Source: CAVYXZ01 sp965223835 (GTDB lineage: Bacteria; Chloroflexota; Anaerolineae; Aggregatilineales; Phototrophicaceae). Taken from it: a stretch of DNA of 64,000 nucleotides. Under the pieces are notes generated by a model, which searched no databases, had not been told where the DNA came from, and saw nothing but the letters and a program-made list of their open reading frames with translations. Within the stretch, counting starts at the first letter, position 1. Every line of letters starts with the position of its first letter. The DNA lies in assembly GCA_965223835.1 (NCBI GenBank), contig CBDCXQ010000001.1:186001-250000 (forward strand). The letters are read 5' to 3'. This document shows positions 42,354 to 51,968 of the stretch, piece by piece. Both the position numbers and the translations under genes were made by a program.

Positions 42354-44045
42354 ATGACCGAAAACTCGGAAATCCAAATTATTCCCGGTCAAAAGCTACG
42401 GGGCTACGAGATTCTTGAGCGGATTGGCACCGGCGGTCAGGGGGCAGTCTTCCGAGCCTTCCAACCGGGAATCGAGCGCGAGGTTGCCATTAAAGCGATT
42501 CTGCCGCAGGTCGCCCAGAACGAAGTATTTGCGGCCCGTTTCGCCGCCGAGGCCCACCTCATCGCGCGGCTGGAACACCCGCATATTGTGCCGTTGTATG
42601 ACTATTGGAATGATGAGAGTGGTGCCTATCTGGTGATGCGCTATCTGCGGGGCGGCAGCCTGCGTGATATGCTGCGTAAACAGGGTGGCCTGTCGCTAAG
42701 CACAGTCGTGCATTACCTGAATCAGATCACCGATGCGCTGGCGGTCGCGCATCAATCCCAGGTGATTCACCGTGATTTGAAGCCCGATAATATCCTGTTG
42801 GATGAGCACGAAAACGCCTATCTATCCGATTTTGGCATCGCCAAGAATCTGCTCGGCCAGGAATACCAGTCCGATGCTGGCATGCTGGTGGGGACTCCGG
42901 CCTATCTCGCGCCGGAACAGATTCAGGGGCATACGGTCACCCCGCAATCCGACATCTATAATCTGGGCTTGATGCTGCATGAGTTGTTAGCGGGTCAGCA
43001 TCCGTTTAACGGCCTCACCGCCGGTCAACTTATCCTGCACCACGTTAATGAACCATTGCCGACCATCACAGCCGACCATACCAGGCTGCCGCCCGGACTT
43101 CAGTCGATTATCAACCGGGCGACGGCCAAACAGCCTGCTGATCGTTACCCGGATGTACAATCTTTTAAGATCGCGTTGCAGACCGCTGCCATGCCGATTC
43201 AGACGACGGATGTGGTCACGGTTGTTCAACCGGCGGCTGAAGCGCCAGCACCTGAACCGCTGACAGTGACGGAATTAATCGACTTGCTGCCAGCGGCAGA
43301 TGCGCAGCGCAAACGGGAGATCATCAGCAAATTAGGGCAGTTAGGCGATGTCACGGCGCTCCCGGTGTTAACCGACCTGTTGCGCGATACTACAGCCGGC
43401 GTCCATGACCGGCGCATGGCCGCCCAGGCGCTGGGCCAGCTTGGCGATTCGCGGGCCTGTATGGGCCTGATTACGGTATTGAGCGAACCGCCAAAGCCCG
43501 ATAAGCGGCGCTTGCCCCGGCTCCGAAAATTGCGCAAACAGCTTATCTCCCTGCGCGGCGAATCCAGCACGCAACTCGCTCAGCGCCAGCAGATTGACCG
43601 GCAAATCGCCGAGGTTGATAGCACGATCATTCATAACGGGGATACTATTCATTTGCTCAAGTTGGCAGCGGTCACGGCGCTGGGGCAAATTGGGTATGTG
43701 CTGGCGCTGAAGCCACTGGAATCAATTGTTAACAGTGGTGCGGATGCGTCGTTGGTGGCGGCAGCCGAAGTCGCGCTGGAACAGGTCCGCGATAAGTCGG
43801 ACCTCACTGTCGCGTCAGAACCCGAACCAGAGATTGAAACGGAACCGGCGTTCGAGTATGCAGAGTTGTTGACCTGTTCGCGTTGTGCCGTCACCTCGGA
43901 AACGAGTCCGGTGGTGCGTTGCCAGAACTGTCGCCTGTCAGTCTGTGAAGATCATTGGGTGACGGAGGTTGATCTCTATTTCTGTTCGCAATCCTGCCTG
44001 GATAGTTTTGCCAATAAGCCGGGCAACTGGGAATATTGGGTGTAA
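42354..44045 (+). CDS. Ser/Thr protein kinase with HEAT-like repeats and C-terminal Cys-rich zinc module
   Basis: A 563-residue cytoplasmic kinase. The Pkn2-type domain (about 15-285) is complete: G-T-G-G-Q-G-A-V, Lys47, H-R-D-L-K-P-D-N with Asp141, D-F-G at 159-161, and P-A-Y-L-A-P-E. Residues about 305-490 hold HEAT-like helix pairs (for example A-A-Q-A-L-G-Q-L-G-D and A-A-V-T-A-L-G-Q-I-G) split by a coiled coil. The last 55 residues carry C-x-x-C, C-x-x-C, C-x-x-H and C-x-x-x-C groups, an eight-ligand pattern fit for two zinc ions. No transmembrane helix is present. It sits between M42 peptidase genes, which may be its substrates or partners (inference). Confidence 0.9.
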   Translation: MTENSEIQIIPGQKLRGYEILERIGTGGQGAVFRAFQPGIEREVAIKAILPQVAQNEVFAARFAAEAHLIARLEHPHIVPLYDYWNDESGAYLVMRYLRGGSLRDMLRKQGGLSLSTVVHYLNQITDALAVAHQSQVIHRDLKPDNILLDEHENAYLSDFGIAKNLLGQEYQSDAGMLVGTPAYLAPEQIQGHTVTPQSDIYNLGLMLHELLAGQHPFNGLTAGQLILHHVNEPLPTITADHTRLPPGLQSIINRATAKQPADRYPDVQSFKIALQTAAMPIQTTDVVTVVQPAAEAPAPEPLTVTELIDLLPAADAQRKREIISKLGQLGDVTALPVLTDLLRDTTAGVHDRRMAAQALGQLGDSRACMGLITVLSEPPKPDKRRLPRLRKLRKQLISLRGESSTQLAQRQQIDRQIAEVDSTIIHNGDTIHLLKLAAVTALGQIGYVLALKPLESIVNSGADASLVAAAEVALEQVRDKSDLTVASEPEPEIETEPAFEYAELLTCSRCAVTSETSPVVRCQNCRLSVCEDHWVTEVDLYFCSQSCLDSFANKPGNWEYWV

Positions 44046-44176
44046 AAAAGCAGTATCGGGTACTGAGTTTCTGAGCCGGCTATGCTTGTTACAAAACAGC
44101 AAGTAGCGGATTATTTATGCCGATTAAACCGGTGCGATTAATGTTTGTTTGCGGTACTCAATGATGAGGACTATTT

Positions 44177-45220
44177 ATGATACTCAAAGAACTTTCGGAA
44201 GCAATCGGCGTATCAGGTGATGAAAGTGCCGTGCGCAAGCTGGTCCTCGACGCGATAGCCGGTCACGCCGAGAATATTCATATCGATTCGCTGGGCAACG
44301 TCACGGGTGTTAAGCCGGGGACGAGTGGTGGTGATAACCCGCGCATCATGCTGGCGGCCCATATGGATGAAATTGGCTTTATGGTGCGCGGCGTGGAAGG
44401 CGATGGCCTGCTTCGCTTTTCGAATATCGGTGGCATTGATCCGCGTATTTTGCCCGGCCTGCGCGTGAAAGTGGGGAGCAAAGCCCTGCCGGGGGTCATT
44501 ATCTGGACGCCGATTCATCAGAACCGCGATCAAAACACAGTTAAGTTGAGCAGTCTGCGTATTGATGTTGGTGCGACGAGTAAAGATAACGTTGGCGTCA
44601 AAGTTGGGGAGCACATCGCTTTTGATAGCGACTACGCTGAAATGAGCGAAAAAATTCGCCGGGGCAAAGCCTTTGATGATCGGGTGGGTTGTTCATTACT
44701 CATTGATTTGTTGCAAAGTGGCCCCTATCCGGTTGATATTCTGGCAGCCTTTACTGTTCAGGAAGAAATTGGCCTGCGGGGGGCTGAGGTCGCCGCGAAG
44801 AAATTGCAGCCGGATGTTGCGATTGCGTTGGAAGGCACACCGGCTTTTGATGTACCCAATCCAACCGCCGAACCGGATAATCGCGAACCACGCAATCCGG
44901 CGACCCGTCTGGGTGCAGGTCCCGCTTTGACGGTCATGGATTCACGGATGATTACCGACCCGCGCTTGCTGACCTGGTTGCGAACGACAGCGGACGCGGC
45001 AGCTATTCCATATCAACTCAAAACCGTGCGCGGTGGGGGAACGGATGCAGGGGCGATTCATCTTGCGAACAGTGGTGTACCATCAGCCGTCGTTGCGGTG
45101 CCGTGTCGTTACATTCACAGCCCAGCCGCTTTATTACACATGGATGACTATCAACATACGTTCAACTTGCTGCAAGCCGCTTTGAACCAGCTCACACCGG
45201 CGGTATTAGCCCGAGGATAA
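44177..45220 (+). CDS. M42 family metallopeptidase, paralogue 2
   Basis: A 347-residue di-metal peptidase with A-A-H-M-D-E-I-G, K-A-F-D-D-R-V-G, V-Q-E-E-I-G-L-R-G-A, A-L-E-G-T, G-G-G-T-D-A-G-A-I and Y-I-H-S-P. All metal-site positions are kept; the ligand after the Q-E-E block is Glu (A-L-E) rather than the Asp of its two neighbours, a known split in the family. GAGGA lies 7 bases before the ATG. The next gene (TPR) begins 4 bases after its stop, so the two are translated together. Confidence 0.93.
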   Translation: MILKELSEAIGVSGDESAVRKLVLDAIAGHAENIHIDSLGNVTGVKPGTSGGDNPRIMLAAHMDEIGFMVRGVEGDGLLRFSNIGGIDPRILPGLRVKVGSKALPGVIIWTPIHQNRDQNTVKLSSLRIDVGATSKDNVGVKVGEHIAFDSDYAEMSEKIRRGKAFDDRVGCSLLIDLLQSGPYPVDILAAFTVQEEIGLRGAEVAAKKLQPDVAIALEGTPAFDVPNPTAEPDNREPRNPATRLGAGPALTVMDSRMITDPRLLTWLRTTADAAAIPYQLKTVRGGGTDAGAIHLANSGVPSAVVAVPCRYIHSPAALLHMDDYQHTFNLLQAALNQLTPAVLARG

Positions 45221-45224
45221 TTCC

Positions 45225-45716
45225 ATGATCGAAGGACTGGAAGATGCGATTCGGGCACGGGAACAACGTCGCTATGATGAGGCTGAACGACTATTCAGTG
45301 ATCTGTTGACGACCCACCCGCATGATGCGCTGACGAATTATCATTATGGCTGGATGTGTGATGTCCAGGGTAATGAGCGTGTGGCTGTTGGTTATTACGA
45401 AAAAGCCATTGATCTGGGCTTGCCGCCTGAAGATTTGCGGGGTGCATTGCTTGGGCTGGGCAGTACCTACCGGGCATTGGGGGAATATCAAAAAGCAGCG
45501 GCCCGGCTGCAACGCGGGCTGGTTCATTTCCCTGATGCGTTGGAATTCACGGTGTTTTATGCGATGGTGCTCTACAATCTCGATCAGCATCAGGAGGCCG
45601 TGAGCCGGTTGTTACATCTGGTTGCCGACCAGGTGCCCGCCGAGAGTATCGCCCGTTATCAACGCGCTATTCATACCTATGCACAGGACTTAGATAAGAT
45701 CTGGGAAGAGGAGTAA
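45225..45716 (+). CDS. Small tetratricopeptide-repeat protein
   Basis: A 163-residue soluble protein of paired helices. TPR signatures are visible in R-R-Y-D-E-A-E-R-L-F-S-D-L-L, L-T-N-Y-H-Y-G-W, A-V-G-Y-Y-E-K-A-I-D-L-G and L-G-E-Y-Q-K-A-A-A-R-L. TPRs mediate protein-protein contacts. The gene lies between two M42 peptidase genes with a 4-base gap before and a 6-base gap after, which strongly implies one operon and perhaps a structural or adaptor role for the peptidases. Confidence 0.88.
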   Translation: MIEGLEDAIRAREQRRYDEAERLFSDLLTTHPHDALTNYHYGWMCDVQGNERVAVGYYEKAIDLGLPPEDLRGALLGLGSTYRALGEYQKAAARLQRGLVHFPDALEFTVFYAMVLYNLDQHQEAVSRLLHLVADQVPAESIARYQRAIHTYAQDLDKIWEEE

Positions 45717-45722
45717 TTGACA

Positions 45723-46721
45723 TTGAAAACACTAATTAAGCAACTGGTTGAGGCCTGGGGGCCATCAGGCTATGAGCATCATGTGCGCCAGCTGATTCAG
45801 GCTGAAGTCGCTGATCTGGCGGATGATATACGCGTTGACCCGCTGGGTAATCTGATTTGTCGGGTCGGTAGCGGTGGTCCGAAAGTGATGATCTCCGCGC
45901 ATATGGACGAAATTGGCTTGATGGCGACCTACCAGGAACCAGAAAGCGGCTACTTGCGATTTTCCAATATCGGCGGGCTGTTGAACACCACGTTAGCTGG
46001 CAACCGGGTGCATTTTGAAGATGGTACCATTGGGGTGATTGGCGTGCATGATATGTTTGGCAGCAGTCGCACCAGCGTACCGAGCCTGGATGATTTTTAC
46101 ATTGACGTCAGCAATGGCAATGGTCAACCTACCATTGCACCGGGGAGTCCGGCTGGTTTATGGCGCGAAATGGAAGAACGCGGCACGCGCCTCATCGCAA
46201 AATCAATGGATGATCGTATCGGCTGTGTAGTCGCAATTGAAGCCATGCGGCAACTGAATAAACAATCACCGAATGAATGTTATTTTGTTTTCAGCGTGCA
46301 GGAAGAAGTTGGCCTGCGTGGTGCAAGAACGGCGGCGCACGGGGTCGATCCCGATATTGGGATTGCGCTGGATGTCACCGGAACAGGTGATGAGATCAAG
46401 AGCCGCAAGATGGCGGTGAAATTGGGCGGCGGCGCAGCGATCAAGATTCATGATAGTGGGCTGGTGGTCCCGCCGGCGATTCGTGATTGGATGATCGCAA
46501 GGGCTGAGGCGGATTCGATTCCCTATCAGCTTGAATTGCTGACCGGCGGCACGACTGACGCAGCCGCGATTCAGATCGCGCGGGCTGGTGCGCCCAGTGG
46601 GTGCATTTCCATTCCATGCCGCTTCGTCCATACCACCAGTGAAACGGTGGACATCAACGACGTGCAGGCTTGTGTTGATTTGCTGGCAGGTTTACTGCGC
46701 CACCCGGCAACGTTGAACTGA
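45723..46721 (+). CDS. M42 family metallopeptidase, paralogue 3
   Basis: A 332-residue peptidase with S-A-H-M-D-E-I-G, K-S-M-D-D-R-I-G, V-Q-E-E-V-G-L-R-G-A, A-L-D-V-T, G-G-T-T-D-A-A-A-I and a final F-V-H-T-T. There the usual H-S-P/H-T-P reads H-T-T, so the last motif is slightly unusual but the His ligand stays. The start is TTG; I prefer 45723 (GAGGAG 9 bases upstream) over the TTG at 45717, which is too close to that site. Third and last member of the cluster. Confidence 0.92.
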   Translation: MKTLIKQLVEAWGPSGYEHHVRQLIQAEVADLADDIRVDPLGNLICRVGSGGPKVMISAHMDEIGLMATYQEPESGYLRFSNIGGLLNTTLAGNRVHFEDGTIGVIGVHDMFGSSRTSVPSLDDFYIDVSNGNGQPTIAPGSPAGLWREMEERGTRLIAKSMDDRIGCVVAIEAMRQLNKQSPNECYFVFSVQEEVGLRGARTAAHGVDPDIGIALDVTGTGDEIKSRKMAVKLGGGAAIKIHDSGLVVPPAIRDWMIARAEADSIPYQLELLTGGTTDAAAIQIARAGAPSGCISIPCRFVHTTSETVDINDVQACVDLLAGLLRHPATLN

Positions 46722-46986
46722 TCTTCGAACCGAAGCATGAATTGGGGCACACATGCCTGTGGCCTGACCAGCAGCCAGTAGCCCCTCGATATTGGGGGGA
46801 TACCCAGCATATTATTTGATTTATAGTGAGGTTCATACCGAGTAGATTTTGCATTTGAGCTGTTTATAATTTGATGAAATCAACATTTCATCGAAATTTC
46901 GGCTTAACCAGACATATAAAATACAATATCTTGCATTCTATGTTACATTTAGAGTAAGCACACATTGGAGTATAAGTGAACTGGCT
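46722..46986 (+). other. AT-rich non-coding gap before the histidine kinase
   Basis: It contains TATAAT at 46865-46870 without a good -35. Just downstream is a perfect 8-bp hairpin, GATGAAAT-CAAC-ATTTCATC (46873-46892), which could be an operator. The stretch is much richer in A and T than its surroundings, as expected for a promoter zone. Confidence 0.45.
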
Positions 46987-48534
46987 ATGTCGATTGAAGC
47001 TACCCCTATCCAGGATCTGAAACTACTCACCGAAGTATCGCAGCTCCTCACATCACTCGATCTGGATTCGGTGATGCGGCAGGCGATTCGGCTGATGTCA
47101 GATGCGGTGGGTGCTACCCGGGCCAGCATTTTTTTGCCGACTGATGAGGATGTTGATTGGGATCATATTTTCCTCATGCGGGATCTCGATCAGGCTGAAT
47201 CGAAGATCGTGATGCGGGCGGTGTTGGATGAAGGGCTGGCCGGTTGGGTGATGCGCAATCAACAAGCTGCGATTGTTTATGACACGGAAACCGATTCCCG
47301 CTGGCACGCTTTCCCTGATGACCCGGAACCAGTGCGATCTGTACTCTGTGTGCCCTTTAAAAATGACAATAACGTGCTGGCTGTTTTGACGCTCGTACAT
47401 CCCGAACCCAATCGTTTTAACGATTACCACCTGGAACTGGTTACGATTGTCGCCAACCAGGCGGCGATGGCGCTACGCAATGCCCAGCTATTCCATCAAA
47501 CACAACAGCAACAGCATGAATTGGAAGTGATGTTGCGGGCGTTACCCGAAATCCTGATTGTGGTGGGGCCAGAGGGCCGCATCATGCGCATTAATGATGA
47601 GGTGCCGCGTTTACTAGGCCTGGCGGATCGGCAGTCGATTATCGGCGCTAGCCTGAATGATTTCATCAGCGATGACCAACCGGGCGGTTTGTTGGCCCCT
47701 GCCTGGCGCATTATTGCACAACCCCCGGAAGATGGGGACCGGTGGACATTTGAAGCCCGCGACGAATTGAATAATCGCGATTATCAAGTGGTGGTGACAA
47801 CCTGGAAAAATGATCGTAACCGGGGATATATCGTGATTATGCACGATGTTACCACACTGCGCGATCTGCATCGCTTTAAAGACGAGATGCTCAAAATCGT
47901 GTCGCATGATTTGCGCAACCCATTGTCACTCATCATCAGTGCTCGTGACATGCTGGAATATGACCTGGGTGAACAGCCCGAAGAATCGATGGTGCCCCGC
48001 TATCTGGACATCATCTTGCAGTCCACCGAACGCATGGACAACTTGATCGAAGATTTGCTCCAGGCCGAAACCTCCAACCAGCGGCAGATTGAACCCGACA
48101 AGCTGGTTAACAAAGTGGTCGCGCATTTGCGTCCGCTGGCAGAGCGTAAACGGCAAACGATTACCCTGGACCTGCAACTGTTGCAGCCAACTACGTTTGT
48201 CGCCGACCCGTTGCTCATCAGCGAGGCGCTTGAAAACTATCTTTCAAATGCCATCAAATATACCCCCAGAAATGGGAAAATCAGCATTCACGTTCATGTT
48301 GAAGCCGATCAATTGCATTTTGTTGTCGAAGACGATGGTGTTGGCATCGCTGCTGAGCATGTGCCACACTTGTTTGAACCCTATTATCGCCCCCCAGAAA
48401 CCCGGGAACAAGGCTATGGAGTCGGCCTGAATCTGGTTAAAACGATTATTGAACGGCACAATGGCGCGGTGTGGGTGGAGAGTACACCACAAGTCGGCAG
48501 TAAATTCGGGTTCTGGGTGCCACTGACCAAATAA
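46987..48534 (+). CDS. Soluble GAF-PAS sensor histidine kinase
   Basis: A 515-residue cytoplasmic sensor kinase without transmembrane helices. A GAF domain (about 12-168) is followed by a short coiled coil and a PAS-like domain (about 182-292). HisKA has the phospho-acceptor His307 in V-S-H-D-L-R-N-P-L. The HATPase domain follows, with N-box E-N-Y-L-S-N-A-I-K-Y, G1 D-D-G-V-G-I and G2 G-V-G-L-N-L-V. It would sense an internal signal and phosphorylate a response regulator; none is adjacent. The next gene, a cyclase-ATPase, begins 6 bases after its stop and may be regulated or co-regulated with it. A lone receiver protein lies 8 kb away at 56491. Confidence 0.92.
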   Translation: MSIEATPIQDLKLLTEVSQLLTSLDLDSVMRQAIRLMSDAVGATRASIFLPTDEDVDWDHIFLMRDLDQAESKIVMRAVLDEGLAGWVMRNQQAAIVYDTETDSRWHAFPDDPEPVRSVLCVPFKNDNNVLAVLTLVHPEPNRFNDYHLELVTIVANQAAMALRNAQLFHQTQQQQHELEVMLRALPEILIVVGPEGRIMRINDEVPRLLGLADRQSIIGASLNDFISDDQPGGLLAPAWRIIAQPPEDGDRWTFEARDELNNRDYQVVVTTWKNDRNRGYIVIMHDVTTLRDLHRFKDEMLKIVSHDLRNPLSLIISARDMLEYDLGEQPEESMVPRYLDIILQSTERMDNLIEDLLQAETSNQRQIEPDKLVNKVVAHLRPLAERKRQTITLDLQLLQPTTFVADPLLISEALENYLSNAIKYTPRNGKISIHVHVEADQLHFVVEDDGVGIAAEHVPHLFEPYYRPPETREQGYGVGLNLVKTIIERHNGAVWVESTPQVGSKFGFWVPLTK

Positions 48535-48540
48535 AGCTTG

Positions 48541-51500
48541 ATGATGAGTGACGTCAACTTACAGGTTGCCAAACTACGGCGCGCGTTAGATGAGATTTTC
48601 GACCAGCGCGATGTCTTCACCGAGGAAGCCTTCACCCAGGTTATCCTCGCCCTTTACGACAAAATTCGTGTCCTGCAAACCACGTCAGAAGCCCAGGCAA
48701 ACGATGATCGAGATGAAATTCGCTTAGTGACCATCATGTTTGTGGATATTGTCGATTCCACGCGCATGACCCTCACGCTTAAAGCCGATGAATGGAAGGC
48801 GACGATTGGCGACGCCCATAATCAAGTGGCGGCGCTCATTCATAAACATGGTGGCGAAGTGGGGCAATATCTGGGCGATGGGCTGCTATGTTACTTCGGG
48901 ACGACGCGCAGCCATGATGATGATGCGTTGCGGGCAGTGCAATGTGCGCTGGCGATACAGGACACGATTGTCCGCTTTGCCCAGACACTCTATCTCAAAC
49001 ATACGATCGTGTTTAACGTGCGCATTGGCATTAGCACGGGGCGGGCGGTGGTCGGCATGTTTGGTCACGAGGGCAATCGTACGTTGCTGGCGTTGGGGGC
49101 ACCGACGAACCTGGCAGCGCGGCTGCAAAACATTGCTGAGCCAGGCGAGACGCTCATTGACGCTCAGACGTACCGGTTGGCCCGCAATCAGATCGTGACG
49201 CAAGCCCGTCCGTTGACGGACATCAAAGGCTTTGACAGCCCGATTGAATACTATGCGGTGCTGGCAATGCGCGAATATCGCCCGACACAGTTAGCCGCCA
49301 ACCATATTGCTCGGGTTGAAACACCGTTTGTAGGTCGTACCGCTGATCTGGTTCAACTCGTTGCTTTACTGGCAGAACCGACCTGGAGTGTCGGTACAAT
49401 TTATGGCGATATTGGCCTGGGGAAGAGCCGCCTGCTGCAAGAACTGCTGGCGACGACCGCAGCCCGAGAGTTTGACTCGCTGTTGTTGATCGGGAATCCC
49501 CAGAAGAAAAACGTAGCCTATAGCGTGTTGCAGGACTGGCTCATCGCTCATTGCAACCTGCGCGATGAAGCTGATCAGGAACGCCGCGAACAACGTATTG
49601 TCGAGTATGTTCGACAGACGTGGGATCATCCGTCAGCCGAAGCATCGGCCCATGCGCTGGGCTATTTAACCGGCTTTGGTTTTGAAGGCAGCCCTCACGT
49701 GCGGGCGCTGCACCAGAATGCGGGTCCCGAACAGACCCGTATGGGGTACGCGCTGATTGCTCGCTGGTTACGCGGTGTGGCTGAGACCTATCCACTGTTG
49801 CTGATTGTAGACAATCTGCACTGGGTTGATCGGGCATCGCTGGGGTTGCTGGAATATGTTGTTCAGGAATTGGCTGATCTGCCGGGGGCGTTGCTGGCGA
49901 CTGCCCGGCCTAATTTCCATGATTATTACCCAACGTATATGCAAAACGTTGCGGCGGTTGTGTCACTGGAACTGCAACCATTGGCGGCGGCGGATATTGA
50001 TCAAATTATCGCAACCGTGTTCGAGCAGATTAAGCAGGTTCCGCCAGCATTGCCCACCTTGATCCGGCAACGCGCCGAGGGTAATCCGCTGTTTGTTGAA
50101 GAATTTATTTATATGTTGTTCGACAATGGCATCATTCAAGTGGCTGAAGATGGTGCCTGGACTATCAATCGCTTCCAATACAATATGCGTAGCGACGAAT
50201 TGCCTGACGGCCTGTTGGCGATTTTGCAAGCGCGGTTGGATGAATTGTCGTCAGATACCCGGCAGGTGATTCAGATGGCGGCGGCGATGGGCACCACCTT
50301 CTGGCCGGGGGCCTTACGTCAACTGGTGGGTACTGCCGCTGACACTGCCCTCACCGATCTGGAAGCCCGCGGCTTGATTTTTACCAATAATGGTCGTGAC
50401 GATGACGACGAAACGGAATATACGTTTCGCCAAACCCTTTACCGCGACCTGGTATATGCGATGCTGGCGCGCCACACGCGTAGCCAATACCATCAGGCGA
50501 TCGCGGCCTGGCTACAGCAGCGGGTTGCCACCCACCCCCAATATCTCAATAGTCTGGCCGAACACTATCTCAAAGGTGGGCAAAATGCTGAGGCCCTGGA
50601 GGCCTATGTGGCGGCGGCCCAACAGCGCTTTGAACGCGGCTTGTTGATTGAGACGCTTGATCTGATTGAAGCCGGGTTGGATGCGGCCCGTGAGGTTGAA
50701 CGTGATGTCGCACTCCCACGAGTCGGTTTTTTGTGGATGTTGCAGGGGCAGGTGTTGGAGTCGCTTGATCGTTATGAAGAATCGAGCGCAGCCAGCGAGA
50801 CGGCACTCATGCTGCTGGGCGAATCGGGTACTCAAGCTGAAGAACGCGCCATTGCCGCGCGGACTCTTGGCAGCGCTTTATTGCAATTAGGCCGCTATGA
50901 ACAGGCATTTGATGCTTTGAACCGGGCCAATAGTCTGCTGGCACCGGGTGCTCACCAGCAACATGCGGCTTTGTTGCGGACCTTTGGCCGGCTGTTCCAC
51001 GCGCGGGGGCAGCTGAATGAAGCGCTGGCCTATGAACAACAGGCCCTGATGATGGCGCAAGACATTGATGACAGTCGCGAACAGGCCCGCATTATGGCGG
51101 TGCTCAGCACCATTGCGCTGAATCGCGGTGATTTTGCATCCTCCCTGGCCTATTGTGAACAGGTACTGGCCCTGAACCGGGCTGATGGGAATCTTTATTA
51201 TCAGATCCTCGACCTGAGCCAGATGGCGACGATTTACCGCGTCTTATTCGATCACGAGACCGCGCTGACCCTCTGTGCCGAAGCCGAGTCGTTGCAAGCT
51301 CGTATTCGTTACACCTCACCCTTGGTTCAAGTTAATCGAGCACTTTCGCTGCTGTCGATTGGGCAGGCGGAAACCGGCCTCAAGCTGTTACGTGAAGTGG
51401 CAGCGGTGAAGTATCAAAACATCGTCACCCAGAACCGGGTTCAACTGGGCTATATGATGGGCCTCTCGATGACCGGGGATTATGAACAGTGCAATGAACG

Positions 51501-51858
51501 GGCCGCCGCCCTGGTTGAGGCCACCCGAAACCACAATGTTATCCTGTATGGACGGGCGCTATTATGGCAGGGCATTGCCATGAATGCATTGGAGTATCCC
51601 GACGCGGTGGATGTTCTGTATGAAGCGTTGAATATCGAACTGAAGTATGCGGGACGCAATGCCTGGGTGGGCTATTATGCATTGGGAACCGCCAGTAGCG
51701 ATGCGGCTGAGCAACGCCACTGGTATAGCGAAGCGGTTACGGTCTTGCAGGCGGTTGCCAACAGTCTACACACGCGCCCCGAATTGCAACGGTCGCTCCG
51801 TAATCAGCCAGTCGTCAAGTGGCTAATGGACCTCAGCCAACAGCCCGATGAAGCGTAG
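48541..51858 (+). CDS. Class III nucleotidyl cyclase - AAA ATPase - TPR signalling protein
   Basis: A 1105-residue cytoplasmic protein. The cyclase homology domain (about 60-245) has metal-binding F-V-D-I-V-D and L-G-D-G-L, V-R-I-G-I-S-T-G, and N-L-A-A-R-L with the transition-state Asn and Arg. The usual substrate lysine before G-D-G is Gln, as in many members of this cyclase-ATPase group. An ATPase domain follows, with Walker A G-D-I-G-L-G-K-S-R and Walker B L-L-L-I-V-D-N-L-H-W-V-D. The last about 450 residues are TPR-like. No DNA-binding C-terminus is present. Starts are clustered (TTG 48538, ATG 48541 and 48544) without a strong ribosome site, consistent with coupling to the kinase gene. 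Confidence 0.9.
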   Translation: MMSDVNLQVAKLRRALDEIFDQRDVFTEEAFTQVILALYDKIRVLQTTSEAQANDDRDEIRLVTIMFVDIVDSTRMTLTLKADEWKATIGDAHNQVAALIHKHGGEVGQYLGDGLLCYFGTTRSHDDDALRAVQCALAIQDTIVRFAQTLYLKHTIVFNVRIGISTGRAVVGMFGHEGNRTLLALGAPTNLAARLQNIAEPGETLIDAQTYRLARNQIVTQARPLTDIKGFDSPIEYYAVLAMREYRPTQLAANHIARVETPFVGRTADLVQLVALLAEPTWSVGTIYGDIGLGKSRLLQELLATTAAREFDSLLLIGNPQKKNVAYSVLQDWLIAHCNLRDEADQERREQRIVEYVRQTWDHPSAEASAHALGYLTGFGFEGSPHVRALHQNAGPEQTRMGYALIARWLRGVAETYPLLLIVDNLHWVDRASLGLLEYVVQELADLPGALLATARPNFHDYYPTYMQNVAAVVSLELQPLAAADIDQIIATVFEQIKQVPPALPTLIRQRAEGNPLFVEEFIYMLFDNGIIQVAEDGAWTINRFQYNMRSDELPDGLLAILQARLDELSSDTRQVIQMAAAMGTTFWPGALRQLVGTAADTALTDLEARGLIFTNNGRDDDDETEYTFRQTLYRDLVYAMLARHTRSQYHQAIAAWLQQRVATHPQYLNSLAEHYLKGGQNAEALEAYVAAAQQRFERGLLIETLDLIEAGLDAAREVERDVALPRVGFLWMLQGQVLESLDRYEESSAASETALMLLGESGTQAEERAIAARTLGSALLQLGRYEQAFDALNRANSLLAPGAHQQHAALLRTFGRLFHARGQLNEALAYEQQALMMAQDIDDSREQARIMAVLSTIALNRGDFASSLAYCEQVLALNRADGNLYYQILDLSQMATIYRVLFDHETALTLCAEAESLQARIRYTSPLVQVNRALSLLSIGQAETGLKLLREVAAVKYQNIVTQNRVQLGYMMGLSMTGDYEQCNERAAALVEATRNHNVILYGRALLWQGIAMNALEYPDAVDVLYEALNIELKYAGRNAWVGYYALGTASSDAAEQRHWYSEAVTVLQAVANSLHTRPELQRSLRNQPVVKWLMDLSQQPDEA

Positions 51859-51968
51859 CGCGTGCCCTTATAAAGGCTCGGCCAAATTTGATGCGCTCAT
51901 AACAACAACTGATGAAGTTCTGCCTCGCGGATGGGTTGCAAACCGCCCCTACAACTGGCTAATATGAC
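51859..51968. other. Non-coding spacer preceding the repeat pair
   Basis: This gap (part of the 371-base region 51859-52229) has no gene. It contains GATGGGTTGCAAACCGCCCC, another palindrome-like GC-rich repeat fragment. The remainder of the region is the two elements listed next and about 75 bases without visible features. Confidence 0.5.
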
